Source of the DNA: Cytophagaceae bacterium ABcell3
GTDB lineage: Bacteria; Bacteroidota; Bacteroidia; Cytophagales; Cytophagaceae
Direction of reading: 5' to 3'
DNA length: 64,000 bases
Assembly: GCA_030913385.1 (NCBI GenBank)
Contig: CP133159.1
Span: 4,629,001 to 4,693,000, forward strand
Shown: positions 8,291-17,137 of the stretch, piece by piece
Layout: every line of letters begins with the position of its first letter
How positions within the stretch are numbered: the stretch's first letter is position 1
Notes under the pieces: generated by a model
Told to the model about the DNA's origin: nothing
What the model saw: only the letters and a program-made list of their open reading frames with translations
The model's database searches: none
Program-made: the position numbers and the translations under genes

Positions 8291-8827
8291 CTACCAGTCA
8301 TCTTTATCAGCAGCAGGAGCCTTAGCCATTGCCGCCTTTAAGTTTTCAATAATACCTTCAACTTCCTTTTTAGTCTCTTTTTTGATTGTTGACCAACCAC
8401 TTTCTGTAAGTGTATACTTACCACATTCTGGGAGTTTGCTTTCTAACTTTCCTCCACTTGCTTTAGGAGAAGAATGCTCAAAATCTGTAATTTCATACTT
8501 ATACCTTCCATCCTTCACCATTATACTTAACGTATAGCTTACGGTTCCGTCATGCATCATCCCTCTCATCGGGCTTGGGTACTTAACACCAAACTTCCCC
8601 TTAGTTTTAAAGATCCCTTCAGCCTCATCATCTTTTAATATGTCTTCCTTTTTAGAACTACCTACATTTCTTGCCTTAGTGAAAAGGTCTTTCTGGTTAT
8701 TATTATCTACCGGAACCACTTCAGAAAACATAACTTTCCCAGTTTCTTCGTCTATAGGTAAAACACCCTGAGCTATGGCAAACTTACCTACCATAATCAT
8801 CAAAAAGAACAACATAACTTTTTTCAT
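8291..8827 (-). CDS. DUF4468 domain exported protein
   Basis: A 178-residue protein with a signal peptide (MKKVMLFFLMIMVGKFAIAQ) likely cut after residue 19 or 20. The mature N-terminal part, about 25-130, reads as the DUF4468 domain of Bacteroidota, a TBP-like fold: it starts PIDEETGKVMFSEVV, followed by a GKFGVKYPSP strand and a YTLSIMVKDGRYKYEITDF strand. The C-terminal about 40 residues are helical and Lys/Ala-rich. Its function is unknown; members are secreted or periplasmic. It is monocistronic, with a candidate promoter at 8896-8927. Confidence 0.75.
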   Translation of the reverse strand: MKKVMLFFLMIMVGKFAIAQGVLPIDEETGKVMFSEVVPVDNNNQKDLFTKARNVGSSKKEDILKDDEAEGIFKTKGKFGVKYPSPMRGMMHDGTVSYTLSIMVKDGRYKYEITDFEHSSPKASGGKLESKLPECGKYTLTESGWSTIKKETKKEVEGIIENLKAAMAKAPAADKDDW

Positions 8828-8895
8828 AACGCCTTTTGTTTGTTTAAAGAAATAAATATAGTTAAATAATTTATGAAAATAATATCATTTACATC

Positions 8896-8927
8896 GAAAA
8901 GTAAGTGTTTCCACTGTAAAAACCAAA
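8896..8927 (-). promoter_or_regulatory. Candidate Bacteroidota promoter for the DUF4468 gene
   Basis: On the minus strand, TTTG (8924-8927) is followed after 20 bases by TACTTTTC (8896-8903), one mismatch from the -7 consensus TAnnTTTG. It lies 69 bp upstream of the start codon. Confidence 0.4.
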
Positions 8928-8954
8928 CCAGTTATCTCACACTACTGCTTAACA

Positions 8955-11288
8955 CTAAGGAGCTAACACTTCAAATGTGGCAGTGAGCAAATTTGTACTA
9001 GAATTTCCAATCATAACTTCAAACTCACCGGGTTCTACTTCAAAATTCATCTCCAAGTTATAAAAAGCCAACTTTTCAGGAGTGATATAAAAAGATACGT
9101 TCTTTTTTTCCCCTGGTTCCAAAGAGATTCTCTGAAAATCTTTTAATTCAAGGACTGGACGTGTTACAGAACTTACAACATCTCTTATGTATAACTGTAT
9201 GACCTCATCCCCTGCCAGATAGCCTGTATTGACAACATCCACAGATACATGTAAACTATCTCCTGAATGAATTTTATCCACTTTCGTTTTCAAGTTACTG
9301 ATATCAAAAGATGTATAACTTAGCCCATGCCCAAAAGGGTAAAGAGGTGAAACATCCTCAAATAAATATCCCCTCCGCGCGGTAGGTTTATAGTTGTAAT
9401 ATGCAGGAACATGTCCCACAGAACGGGGAATTGAAATAGCAAGCTTTCCGCCTGGATTGTAATCACCAAACAGAACATCAGCCACTGCATACCCTGTTTC
9501 CTGTCCCAAATACCAAGCCTCAAAAATAACAGGAGCATGTTCTGCCAAATAATTTATACTCAAAGGCCGACCGTTAAAAAGAAAAGTATAAACTGGCTTA
9601 CCCGTTTCTAGAACCGCTTTAATAAGTTCTTCCTGAAGCCCGACCATTTCCAAGCTATTCCTATCGCCCATGTGACTATCATCCCATGCTTCCCTAGAAG
9701 TTAGTTCATTTCCGCCCACGCAAAGTACAACCGCATCTGCCTGTTGAGCGATCTTTACAGCCTCTTTAATCTTCTTTCTATCTTCTGCGGCATCGCTAAG
9801 ATGCACAGGGGCTTCATACCAGTTTCCATCTTCTGTAATCTTACATCCTTCACTGTATAAAACTTCAATGTCTTTCCCTACTTTTTCCTGAATCCCTTGA
9901 AGTATGCTAATAAATTGTTTTGGCTTATCACTATATCCACCGCACAAAACTTTATCAGCATTAGGGCCTATCACAGCAAGCTTTTTTATACTGTTTCTGT
10001 CAATAGGGGCAAGGTTGTTTTCATTCTTCAACAAAACAATTGACCGCTTAGCAGCCTCCAATGCCAACTTGCGGTTATCCTCACAACCAGTAAATTCCTC
10101 TGCGGCATCAGGTTCAACATAAGGATTTTCAAAAAGGCCTAGTTCAAACTTGAGTTTCAGAACTCTTAAAACAGCAGCATCAATAAACTTCAGAAGTTCC
10201 GGGTTCTCTTTCACGGCTTCTGCAAGTTTATTATAACAAGAAGGATTGGGCAACTCCATATCCACTCCGGCACGCAAAGCGTTAATGGCAGCACTTTTTT
10301 TATCTCCTACTACCTTATGCCTCGTCATAAGCTCCTCTATGGCATAATAATCAGAAACGACGGTACCATCAAAGCCCCACTCTCCCCGTAGCACATCTTT
10401 CAAGAGCCAATGGTTAACATGAGAAGGAATGCCATCAATTTCATTATAAGAAGCCATAATGCTTCGTACCCCACCCTCTTCCACACACACTTTAAAAGGT
10501 AAAAGGTGCACTTCCCTAAGAACCCTTTCAGATATATTCGCAGGGGCACAGTTTGTACCAGACTCCGGCTCACCATGTGCGGCAAAGTGCTTCAAAGTAG
10601 CCAACACACTTTCCTTCCCAATATTTTTCTCTCGCCCCTGAAAACCTATGACAGATGCCAAGCCCATTCTACTTACCAAATAAGGATCCTCTCCAAAAGT
10701 TTCCTCTACCCTTCCCCATCTCGGATCTCTTGCTATATCCACAACAGGCGTCAGAGCTTGGTGCCCTCCCCTTAAACGTACCTCTTTGGCAGTCATTCGG
10801 TAAAGCGACTCAACCAGCTCAGGATCAAAAGTGCCTGCCAAAGCTATTGGGTGAGGAAAGCTGGTACCGTCAGGTGCTGCATGACCATGTAAACACTCTT
10901 CATGGAAAATAACAGGTATGCCCAATCGGGTATTTTCAGTAAAAAACTTTTGTGCCTTATTAGTAAACTCTGCCATCTGCCGGGCATTTTTCTTTTCCGA
11001 CGGACGGGCTATCTGTCCTATGCTGTGGCCGCCAAAGTACTTTATTGCCCCTTCTTCATTAAAGCTACCGTCTTCATGCAGCATATTGACCTTGTCCTGC
11101 CAAATACATGTAAGTTGGGCAACTTTTTCTTCGATAGTCATTTCCTGCAACAAAGCCTCTGCGCGCACCTCTGCCGGCAAATTTGCATCTTTATAATCTG
11201 CAATACCCTTCTTATCACTACAAGCCAATAAGGCTGTGCTAAAGACCACATAAAACAACCTAAAAGACCACCTTCGATTCTTATTCAT
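8955..11288 (-). CDS. Glycoside hydrolase family 3 beta-glycosidase, lipoprotein
   Basis: A 777-residue GH3 enzyme with a lipoprotein signal ending ALLAC (Cys23). The (beta/alpha)8 domain covers about 40-390 and includes KHFAAHGEPESG and the nucleophile motif VVSDYY with Asp313. The alpha/beta sandwich domain follows (about 410-640, LLKNENNLAPI, GGNELTSREAWDD), and a fibronectin III-like C-terminal domain (about 690-775). This is the BglX-like/beta-xylosidase layout: release of glucose or xylose from beta-linked oligosaccharides, here probably at the outer membrane. The exact sugar cannot be told. It is divergent from a Nudix-type regulator gene, with palindromes in the 173-bp space between them. 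Confidence 0.93.
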   Translation of the reverse strand: MNKNRRWSFRLFYVVFSTALLACSDKKGIADYKDANLPAEVRAEALLQEMTIEEKVAQLTCIWQDKVNMLHEDGSFNEEGAIKYFGGHSIGQIARPSEKKNARQMAEFTNKAQKFFTENTRLGIPVIFHEECLHGHAAPDGTSFPHPIALAGTFDPELVESLYRMTAKEVRLRGGHQALTPVVDIARDPRWGRVEETFGEDPYLVSRMGLASVIGFQGREKNIGKESVLATLKHFAAHGEPESGTNCAPANISERVLREVHLLPFKVCVEEGGVRSIMASYNEIDGIPSHVNHWLLKDVLRGEWGFDGTVVSDYYAIEELMTRHKVVGDKKSAAINALRAGVDMELPNPSCYNKLAEAVKENPELLKFIDAAVLRVLKLKFELGLFENPYVEPDAAEEFTGCEDNRKLALEAAKRSIVLLKNENNLAPIDRNSIKKLAVIGPNADKVLCGGYSDKPKQFISILQGIQEKVGKDIEVLYSEGCKITEDGNWYEAPVHLSDAAEDRKKIKEAVKIAQQADAVVLCVGGNELTSREAWDDSHMGDRNSLEMVGLQEELIKAVLETGKPVYTFLFNGRPLSINYLAEHAPVIFEAWYLGQETGYAVADVLFGDYNPGGKLAISIPRSVGHVPAYYNYKPTARRGYLFEDVSPLYPFGHGLSYTSFDISNLKTKVDKIHSGDSLHVSVDVVNTGYLAGDEVIQLYIRDVVSSVTRPVLELKDFQRISLEPGEKKNVSFYITPEKLAFYNLEMNFEVEPGEFEVMIGNSSTNLLTATFEVLAP

Positions 11289-11321
11289 TATTATCCTTCA
11301 AAAAAGACATGGACATAAAAG

Positions 11322-11422
11322 TACTATAGTAAAAAGTATACTTATCAAAAATATTGTAAAAAAGTGTCCTTTTTGTTCTAAACCATTTAAGCGAACGCAA
11401 ACCCCACAATATTCAAATTGTG
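11322..11422. promoter_or_regulatory. Candidate operators between GH3 and regulator genes
   Basis: Three short perfect inverted repeats lie in the divergent intergenic region: TACTATAGTA (11322-11331), AAGTATACTT (11334-11343) and CACAAT-N6-ATTGTG (11405-11422). The first two are adjacent and in phase for a dimeric repressor over the GH3 side; the third is nearer the regulator gene. Binding by the Nudix-type regulator is an inference from position. Confidence 0.4.
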
Positions 11423-11461
11423 CAATTCTAACATTTTTTTGCTATATTAGAGTCTTTTTTA

Positions 11462-12166
11462 ATGAAAAGTTATAATAGCAAAGTGACTGAAGAAGGAATA
11501 ATACCATCGCTCTCCATCGATTGTGTAATCTTTGGTTTTGAGAATGCAGAGTTAAAAGTATTACTAATTAGGAGAGCCCAAGAACCTGAATTTGGCAAAT
11601 GGGCACTTCCTGGCGGGTTTGTATTAGAGGATGAAGACTTAGACCAGTCGGCCAGGAGAATCTTGGAGGAACTTACTGGCGTATCCAATCTTTATATGGA
11701 ACAGGTACATACCTTTGGAGAGCTAAAGCGTTTCCCACTGCGCCGGGTTATTACCATTGCCTATTATGCATTAGTTAAACCTGAAGCTTATCAACTAAAA
11801 CCTGGCCCTTTGGCCACAGAAGTAAAGTGGTGCAATATCAACACACTACCTGAACTACCTTTTGACCATAAAGATATTTTTGACACTTCACTGCAAAAAC
11901 TCAGAAGAAAAGTCCGGTACGAGCCTATAGGCTTTGAGCTATTACCTGAAAAATTTACCTTAACGGAAATTCAACAGCTATACGAAGCCACACTTTTAAA
12001 AAAGTTGGACAAAAGGAATTTCAGAAAAAAGCTCCTAAAAATGAACTTGCTCCTGCCTCTAGATGAAATACAACAGAATGTTGCACATAGAGCGGCAAGA
12101 TTGTATAGCTTTGACCCTGCCATTTACCATTCACTGAAAGAAAAAGGCTTCCATTTCGAAATTTAG
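11462..12166 (+). CDS. Nudix-domain transcriptional regulator (NrtR/AraR-like)
   Basis: A 234-residue protein. The N-terminal Nudix fold (about 13-140) contains PGGFVLEDEDLDQSARRILE, and the C-terminal part (about 160-234) is a winged-helix DNA-binding domain typical of NrtR-like regulators. The Nudix box is degenerate: Arg66 and Glu70 are kept, but the positions of the expected catalytic glutamates are Ile67 and Leu71. The domain therefore probably senses a ligand instead of hydrolysing it. In Bacteroides, regulators of this family control pentose use (AraR), which fits the divergent GH3 gene. The ligand is unknown. ATG start at 11462. Confidence 0.85.
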   Translation: MKSYNSKVTEEGIIPSLSIDCVIFGFENAELKVLLIRRAQEPEFGKWALPGGFVLEDEDLDQSARRILEELTGVSNLYMEQVHTFGELKRFPLRRVITIAYYALVKPEAYQLKPGPLATEVKWCNINTLPELPFDHKDIFDTSLQKLRRKVRYEPIGFELLPEKFTLTEIQQLYEATLLKKLDKRNFRKKLLKMNLLLPLDEIQQNVAHRAARLYSFDPAIYHSLKEKGFHFEI

Positions 12167-12205
12167 TCTTTAACCCCTAATTGCGCCAAGAGGTGCCATC
12201 ATAAG

Positions 12206-12228
12206 GGGCTAATACAAATATTTAGCCC
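12206..12228 (+). terminator. Hairpin after the regulator gene
   Basis: GGGCTAA (12206-12212) pairs with TTAGCCC (12222-12228), nine-base loop, 40 bp after the stop. No T-run follows, so termination is uncertain. Confidence 0.4.
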
Positions 12229-12262
12229 ACTTGTGTTGCAGAGCATAGCTGTGGTTATGATG

Positions 12263-12424
12263 AACCTGAAATATGCATTAGAACTTTCTATTGCGTGGCA
12301 AAATAACTTCAAATCAGACTTCGCTCGTATTTGGTTTTTAACCATAGAACCACTATGCTTTGCATACCAAATACGCTGATTTTTATTCTTTTGCCCCTCA
12401 CAACGAAATCTAATGCATAAGGCA
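12263..12424 (-). repeat. MITE-like palindromic repeat, inverted copy D
   Basis: The same element as copies A and C but in the opposite orientation, starting with AACCTGAAATATGC at 12263. Its stems are perfect: CGTATTTGG (12326-12334) with CCAAATACG (12367-12375), and CATAG (12343-12347) with CTATG (12353-12357). The far terminus lacks a clear TTCAGGTT. It takes up much of the 373-bp gap 12167-12539 between the regulator and the ASRT-like gene. The remaining about 110 bp before 12540 is an AT-rich leader with no gene seen. Confidence 0.8.
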
Positions 12425-12539
12425 AGCAAATAACTGATTCAATTCTGCTTTGCAAAAAAAGAAGTGGCTATAATTTGGGTTCAAGCTTAAACATACACAC
12501 GTACAATCAGTTTTTTCTAAAAAAAACAACTTTGATTGT

Positions 12540-12914
12540 ATGAAACAGACAATAGGAAAAACACATTGGGCAATAGCGGAAGGCTATATTCCTGGTGACA
12601 GCACTGGCCCAGAACCCCAAATGGAAAGTCATGAAACTGCATGTATTTTAAATGCAAGTGAGAAGGATGCCCAAGTACAGGTATTCATTTATTTTGAAGA
12701 CCGAGAACCTGCCGGCCCTTACAAAATCAACGTTCCTGCCCAAAGGACAAGACACATCAGGTTTAATGAACTAGAGACCCCAGAACCTGTTCCAAGAGAC
12801 ACAGACTATGCGAGTGTAATCTTGTCAGATGTTCCAATAGTGGTACAGCACACTAGATTAGACTCCAGACAATCAGAAAATGCTTTGTTGACCACCATGG
12901 CCTACGCACAATAA
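12540..12914 (+). CDS. Sensory rhodopsin transducer-like (ASRT family) protein
   Basis: A 124-residue cytoplasmic protein that closely follows the ASRT pattern (Pfam PF07100): GKTHWAIAEGYIPGDSTGPE, SHETACILNAS, GPYKINVPAQRTRHIRFNEL and VVQHTRLDSRQ. In Anabaena, ASRT is the soluble partner of sensory rhodopsin and binds DNA. Most homologues lie in genomes or loci without rhodopsin, and the superfamily has been proposed to be a small-molecule (sugar) binding beta-sandwich. No rhodopsin gene is present in this window. It lies 19 bp upstream of a trehalose-synthase-like gene, suggesting a link to sugar metabolism (inference). Confidence 0.88.
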   Translation: MKQTIGKTHWAIAEGYIPGDSTGPEPQMESHETACILNASEKDAQVQVFIYFEDREPAGPYKINVPAQRTRHIRFNELETPEPVPRDTDYASVILSDVPIVVQHTRLDSRQSENALLTTMAYAQ

Positions 12915-12933
12915 AAAACGGATAGGGTAAAAT

Positions 12934-14559
12934 ATGAAGAACTGGTATAAAAATGCTATTATATACAGGTTAGATGTTGAATCCTTTTATGATGCAAATG
13001 GAGATGGAATAGGCGATTTTCAAGGACTCAAGCAAAAACTTCATTATTTGGCAGGTCTAGGCATTGACTGTATTTGGATCCTGCCATTTTACCCTACGCC
13101 AAACAGAGACAATGGCTATGATGTTAAAGATTATTTTAACATTGATCCAAGGCTAGGAAACCTAGGCGACTTTGTAGATTTTGTCCATCAAGCAAAAGCA
13201 TTTGGAATCAAAGTGATTATTGACCTGGTAGTAAACCACACATCGATAGAGCATCCCTGGTTCCAAGAAAGCCGAAAAAGCCCCGATTCTCCATATCGGG
13301 ATTATTATATTTGGGTCAAAGAACCTAAAAGTGAAAAGAAGGAGCGGGTTGTCTTCAACGGGATAGAACATAGCGTTTGGGAATACGACGAAATGGCTGA
13401 CGCCTATTACCTCCACCACTTTTTCAAGGAACAACCAGACCTAAACATTGACAACCCTACAGTACAAGCAGAAATCCTTAAAATTATGGGCTTTTGGCTT
13501 GAGCTAGGTATTTCAGGGTTTAGAATAGATGCAGCACATATTCTGACAGAAACAATAGAGCAAGTCCATGAGGATAAAGATAACCTGCACCACATTCTAA
13601 ATATTTTTAGAGATTTTCAGAAAGGGAGAAATGCAGAAGCTGTTCTTATAGGAGAGGCTAATGTTGAATATGATAAGCTTAAGGAATACTTTGGCCAGAA
13701 AGACAGGCTCCATTTGCTTTTCAATTTTATGGTAAATAAAAATATGTTCTTGTCCCTGGCCAGAAAAGATGCGTCTCCCCTGTATAAAACATATAAAGAA
13801 ATCTGTAATATTGAACCAGCCGAATGGGTAAACTTTATTCGTCACCACGATGAGCTAAACTTAGAATACCTAACCGAAGAAGAACGGAATGAGGTTTTTG
13901 AAACCTTTGCTCCACAAGAGGAAATGCGGATATTTGGTCATGGTATACGCAGAAGGTTTCCTCCAATGGTTAACGGTGACCGCAAAAGAATAGAAATGTT
14001 CTATAGTTTGCTGTTTAGTTTGCAGGGCATACCGATGATAAGCTATGGCGAAGAGTTGGGCATGGGAGATAACCTAGCCCTTTCAGGCCGAACAAGTGTA
14101 CGAACGCCTATGCAATGGTCCAATGCAAAAAATGGAGGCTTTTCAAAGGCAGAAACCAATAAACTTGTATGCCCTTTAGTCACCGAAGGTGCTTTTAGCT
14201 ACCATAAAATCAATGTACTCCAACAAATGAGCGAACCCGATTCCCTGATGCATTGGATGGAGAACCTAATCAGGGTAAGAAAAAAATGTCCTGAAATAGG
14301 CAATGGAAACTGGAAGACCTTAACAACCAATAACGCACAAGTGTTTGCCTGTGAAGCAGAATGGCAGGATCAAAAATTGCTTTGCCTACATAATTTTGGT
14401 GAGGCAAAAGCTGAGGTAAAAATAAAAACACCATACCTAAAAAACGCTCAACTTGTAAATATTTTTGGAGACCGGGTTTACAAAACAGAAGACAGCCAAG
14501 AAGTATTCTCAATTGAAGGATATGGGTACAGGTGGATAAAAGTGTTTCAGAAGGCCTAA
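12934..14559 (+). CDS. GH13 enzyme, trehalose synthase-like
   Basis: A 541-residue alpha-amylase superfamily protein. The start NWYKNAIIYRLDVESF with DANGDGIGDF, the block FIRHHDELNLEYLTEEERN, and GMGDN followed by SVRTPMQW match maltose-to-trehalose isomerases (TreS). Catalytic residues are present: nucleophile Asp199 in GFRIDA, acid/base Glu241 in IGEAN and Asp306 in RHHDE. There is no signal peptide, so it is cytoplasmic, and no fused maltokinase domain follows. Related alpha-glucosidases and glucosyltransferases share the framework, so the substrate is probable only. It is the second gene of a unit with the ASRT-like protein. Confidence 0.85.
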   Translation: MKNWYKNAIIYRLDVESFYDANGDGIGDFQGLKQKLHYLAGLGIDCIWILPFYPTPNRDNGYDVKDYFNIDPRLGNLGDFVDFVHQAKAFGIKVIIDLVVNHTSIEHPWFQESRKSPDSPYRDYYIWVKEPKSEKKERVVFNGIEHSVWEYDEMADAYYLHHFFKEQPDLNIDNPTVQAEILKIMGFWLELGISGFRIDAAHILTETIEQVHEDKDNLHHILNIFRDFQKGRNAEAVLIGEANVEYDKLKEYFGQKDRLHLLFNFMVNKNMFLSLARKDASPLYKTYKEICNIEPAEWVNFIRHHDELNLEYLTEEERNEVFETFAPQEEMRIFGHGIRRRFPPMVNGDRKRIEMFYSLLFSLQGIPMISYGEELGMGDNLALSGRTSVRTPMQWSNAKNGGFSKAETNKLVCPLVTEGAFSYHKINVLQQMSEPDSLMHWMENLIRVRKKCPEIGNGNWKTLTTNNAQVFACEAEWQDQKLLCLHNFGEAKAEVKIKTPYLKNAQLVNIFGDRVYKTEDSQEVFSIEGYGYRWIKVFQKA

Positions 14560-14587
14560 AATCAAGTTTTCTTATGGAACCTCCGTA

Positions 14588-14608
14588 GATGTAGTGGCAA
14601 ACTACATC
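14588..14608 (+). other. Hairpin downstream of the GH13 gene
   Basis: GATGTAGT (14588-14595) pairs perfectly with ACTACATC (14601-14608), five-base loop, 28 bp after the stop. There is no T-tract, so it may stabilise the 3' end instead of terminating. Confidence 0.45.
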
Positions 14609-14658
14609 GCACCACTAAACCTACAGCAACCATTAAACTTTATTGCTGAATAAGAAAT

Positions 14659-14705
14659 AACCTGAAATATGTAATAGAAATTTCTTTTATTGCATATTTC
14701 AGGTT
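14659..14705. repeat. MITE-like repeat, solo-terminus copy E
   Basis: A 47-bp near-perfect palindrome made only of the two termini of the repeat family: AACCTGAAATATG at the left and CATATTTCAGGTT at the right, with AATAGAAA/TTTTATT continuing the stem. The roughly 100-bp core found in copies A-D is absent. The rest of the 255-bp gap 14560-14814 holds the small hairpin above and no gene I can support. Confidence 0.75.
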
Positions 14706-14814
14706 AAAAAGACTTTACAAACTACTTGGGTTGGAAACGTAGGGCAGACTGACCGTTCTTTTAAATTTTGAAGTTACAGTGTCGAAGTCAGACCACTAAA
14801 TCCCCCCTGTTGAA

Positions 14815-15144
14815 TCAAATATTATATTCCTTTTTAGATTTAAAAGGTGAAGGGCCAAAACGACTTGTATTTCTTTTGACCTCTTTTTTTCTTCCTCTGA
14901 AATACTTTCTTTTGTTTTTTTTCTTTAGCCTTTTAGCTTTTCGCTTATGCTTGCGAAGTAAACGCTGCTCTTTCCGCTCAAGCTTCCTTTTATTTCTCTC
15001 GGCTTTCCTTTTTTGGCGATCTCCTGGATCAACTTCAACTTTTTCGCTAGTATGGTAACTATAAACGTCAGCTACCCTAGCATCACTAGCAGAAAAGCTA
15101 AGCCCTCCTGCTATCAAAAGGACTCCACATACCAACTTCCTCAT
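14815..15144 (-). CDS. Exported Lys/Arg-rich hypothetical protein
   Basis: From the ATG at 15144 the frame gives 109 residues; an in-frame GTG at 15153 would add three. Residues 1-22 form a signal peptide (MRKLVCGVLLIAGGLSFSAS). After a short acidic linker, about residues 40-85 are almost entirely Lys, Arg, Glu and Leu, with runs such as RKHKRKAKRLKKKNKRK, giving a very basic helix. No family is recognised. A strongly basic exported protein could bind nucleic acid, lipopolysaccharide or acidic polysaccharide, but that is speculation. It lies downstream of the DivIC gene on the same strand. Confidence 0.6.
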   Translation of the reverse strand: MRKLVCGVLLIAGGLSFSASDARVADVYSYHTSEKVEVDPGDRQKRKAERNKRKLERKEQRLLRKHKRKAKRLKKKNKRKYFRGRKKEVKRNTSRFGPSPFKSKKEYNI

Positions 15145-15241
15145 ATCTTTCACATTTCCTTTATATAATTAACTACTAAACCTACAAGAGGTTATTAGCC
15201 AATTATAAAGACATTATCAACAAAGCGTCGTAAACAACAGC

Positions 15242-15559
15242 TTACTCTTCTACAATTATAAAAACATCTTCATTTTCTTTTTTCATACGATAATTTTCAC
15301 GAGCAAATTTTTCAAGACGAGAAGGGTCAGAAAACAGTGCAGCCTGTTCATCTTTCACTTCTTCAATTTTAGACTCGTAATAAGCTTTTTCCTTTTTCAT
15401 TTCCCGTAGATTTTTACTAGTACGGTATTGACTAATAAAATCATTGGAATCGAAAAAAAGCATCCATACAAAAAAAGAAAGGGCAAACATTATATAGAAA
15501 TTCTTAAACCCGTTAATTACAACAGGTTGGTACTTTTTATAAAGTTGTGAGAAATTCAT
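15242..15559 (-). CDS. Septum formation initiator family protein (DivIC/FtsB-like)
   Basis: A 105-residue bitopic membrane protein: a short cytoplasmic N-terminus, one transmembrane segment (about 18-36, FKNFYIMFALSFFVWMLFF), then a periplasmic coiled coil (LREMKKEKAYYESKIEEVKDE) ending with EKFARENYRMKKENEDVFII. This is the standard shape and C-terminal motif of the DivIC/FtsB family, which joins FtsL and FtsQ in the divisome. In Bacteroidota this gene commonly follows eno, as it does here with a 267-bp spacer that contains a repeat and the eno terminator. Confidence 0.9.
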   Translation of the reverse strand: MNFSQLYKKYQPVVINGFKNFYIMFALSFFVWMLFFDSNDFISQYRTSKNLREMKKEKAYYESKIEEVKDEQAALFSDPSRLEKFARENYRMKKENEDVFIIVEE

Positions 15560-15585
15560 AAGCGAATAATATTTAAGCCCAATTT

Positions 15586-15752
15586 ACCTGAATTATGCGA
15601 TAGACTTCGTCAAAAGAACAAAATAACAATAAATCAGCACATTTGGGTCGCATAGCATAGCAGCACTATGGTTAAGACACAAATGTGAGCGAAGCGACTG
15701 AATTGAAGTTATTTTTCTACGCAATAGAAGGTTCTATAGCATATTTCAGGTT
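15586..15752 (+). repeat. MITE-like palindromic repeat, full copy C
   Basis: The best full-length copy, 167 bp, from ACCTGAATTATGC (15586) to GCATATTTCAGGT (ends 15751). Nested stems: AAAATAAC (15620-15627) with GTTATTTT (15708-15715); CACATTTG (15638-15645) with CAAATGTG (15680-15687); CATAG (15656-15660) with CTATG (15666-15670). It lies between DivIC and eno. Confidence 0.85.
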
Positions 15753-15780
15753 ATATAAAGTTATAAAATAATAGCGCATA

Positions 15781-15808
15781 AAAAAAGCCCCATACAGGGG
15801 CTTTTTTT
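15781..15808 (-). terminator. Intrinsic terminator of eno
   Basis: AAAAAAGCCCC and GGGGCTTTTTTT form a stem with a five-base loop (ATACA), 19 bp past the eno stop. A/T runs flank both sides, so it could also act on the plus strand. Confidence 0.9.
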
Positions 15809-15826
15809 ACTTATTGAAGGATAATA

Positions 15827-17122
<1,296 letters not shown>

Positions 17123-17137
17123 TTATATAAAAAATTC

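Noticed and set aside
12199-12429. 76-codon minus-strand frame between the regulator and ASRT-like genes
   Set aside because: It lies inside repeat copy D and has no ribosome-binding site or family resemblance.
12540-12914. Light-sensing system inferred from the ASRT-like gene
   Set aside because: No rhodopsin-like seven-helix protein or retinal enzyme is in the window; most family members act without rhodopsin.
2790-15752. CRISPR array
   Set aside because: The repeats are single, far apart, in both orientations and not separated by spacers; no cas genes are present.
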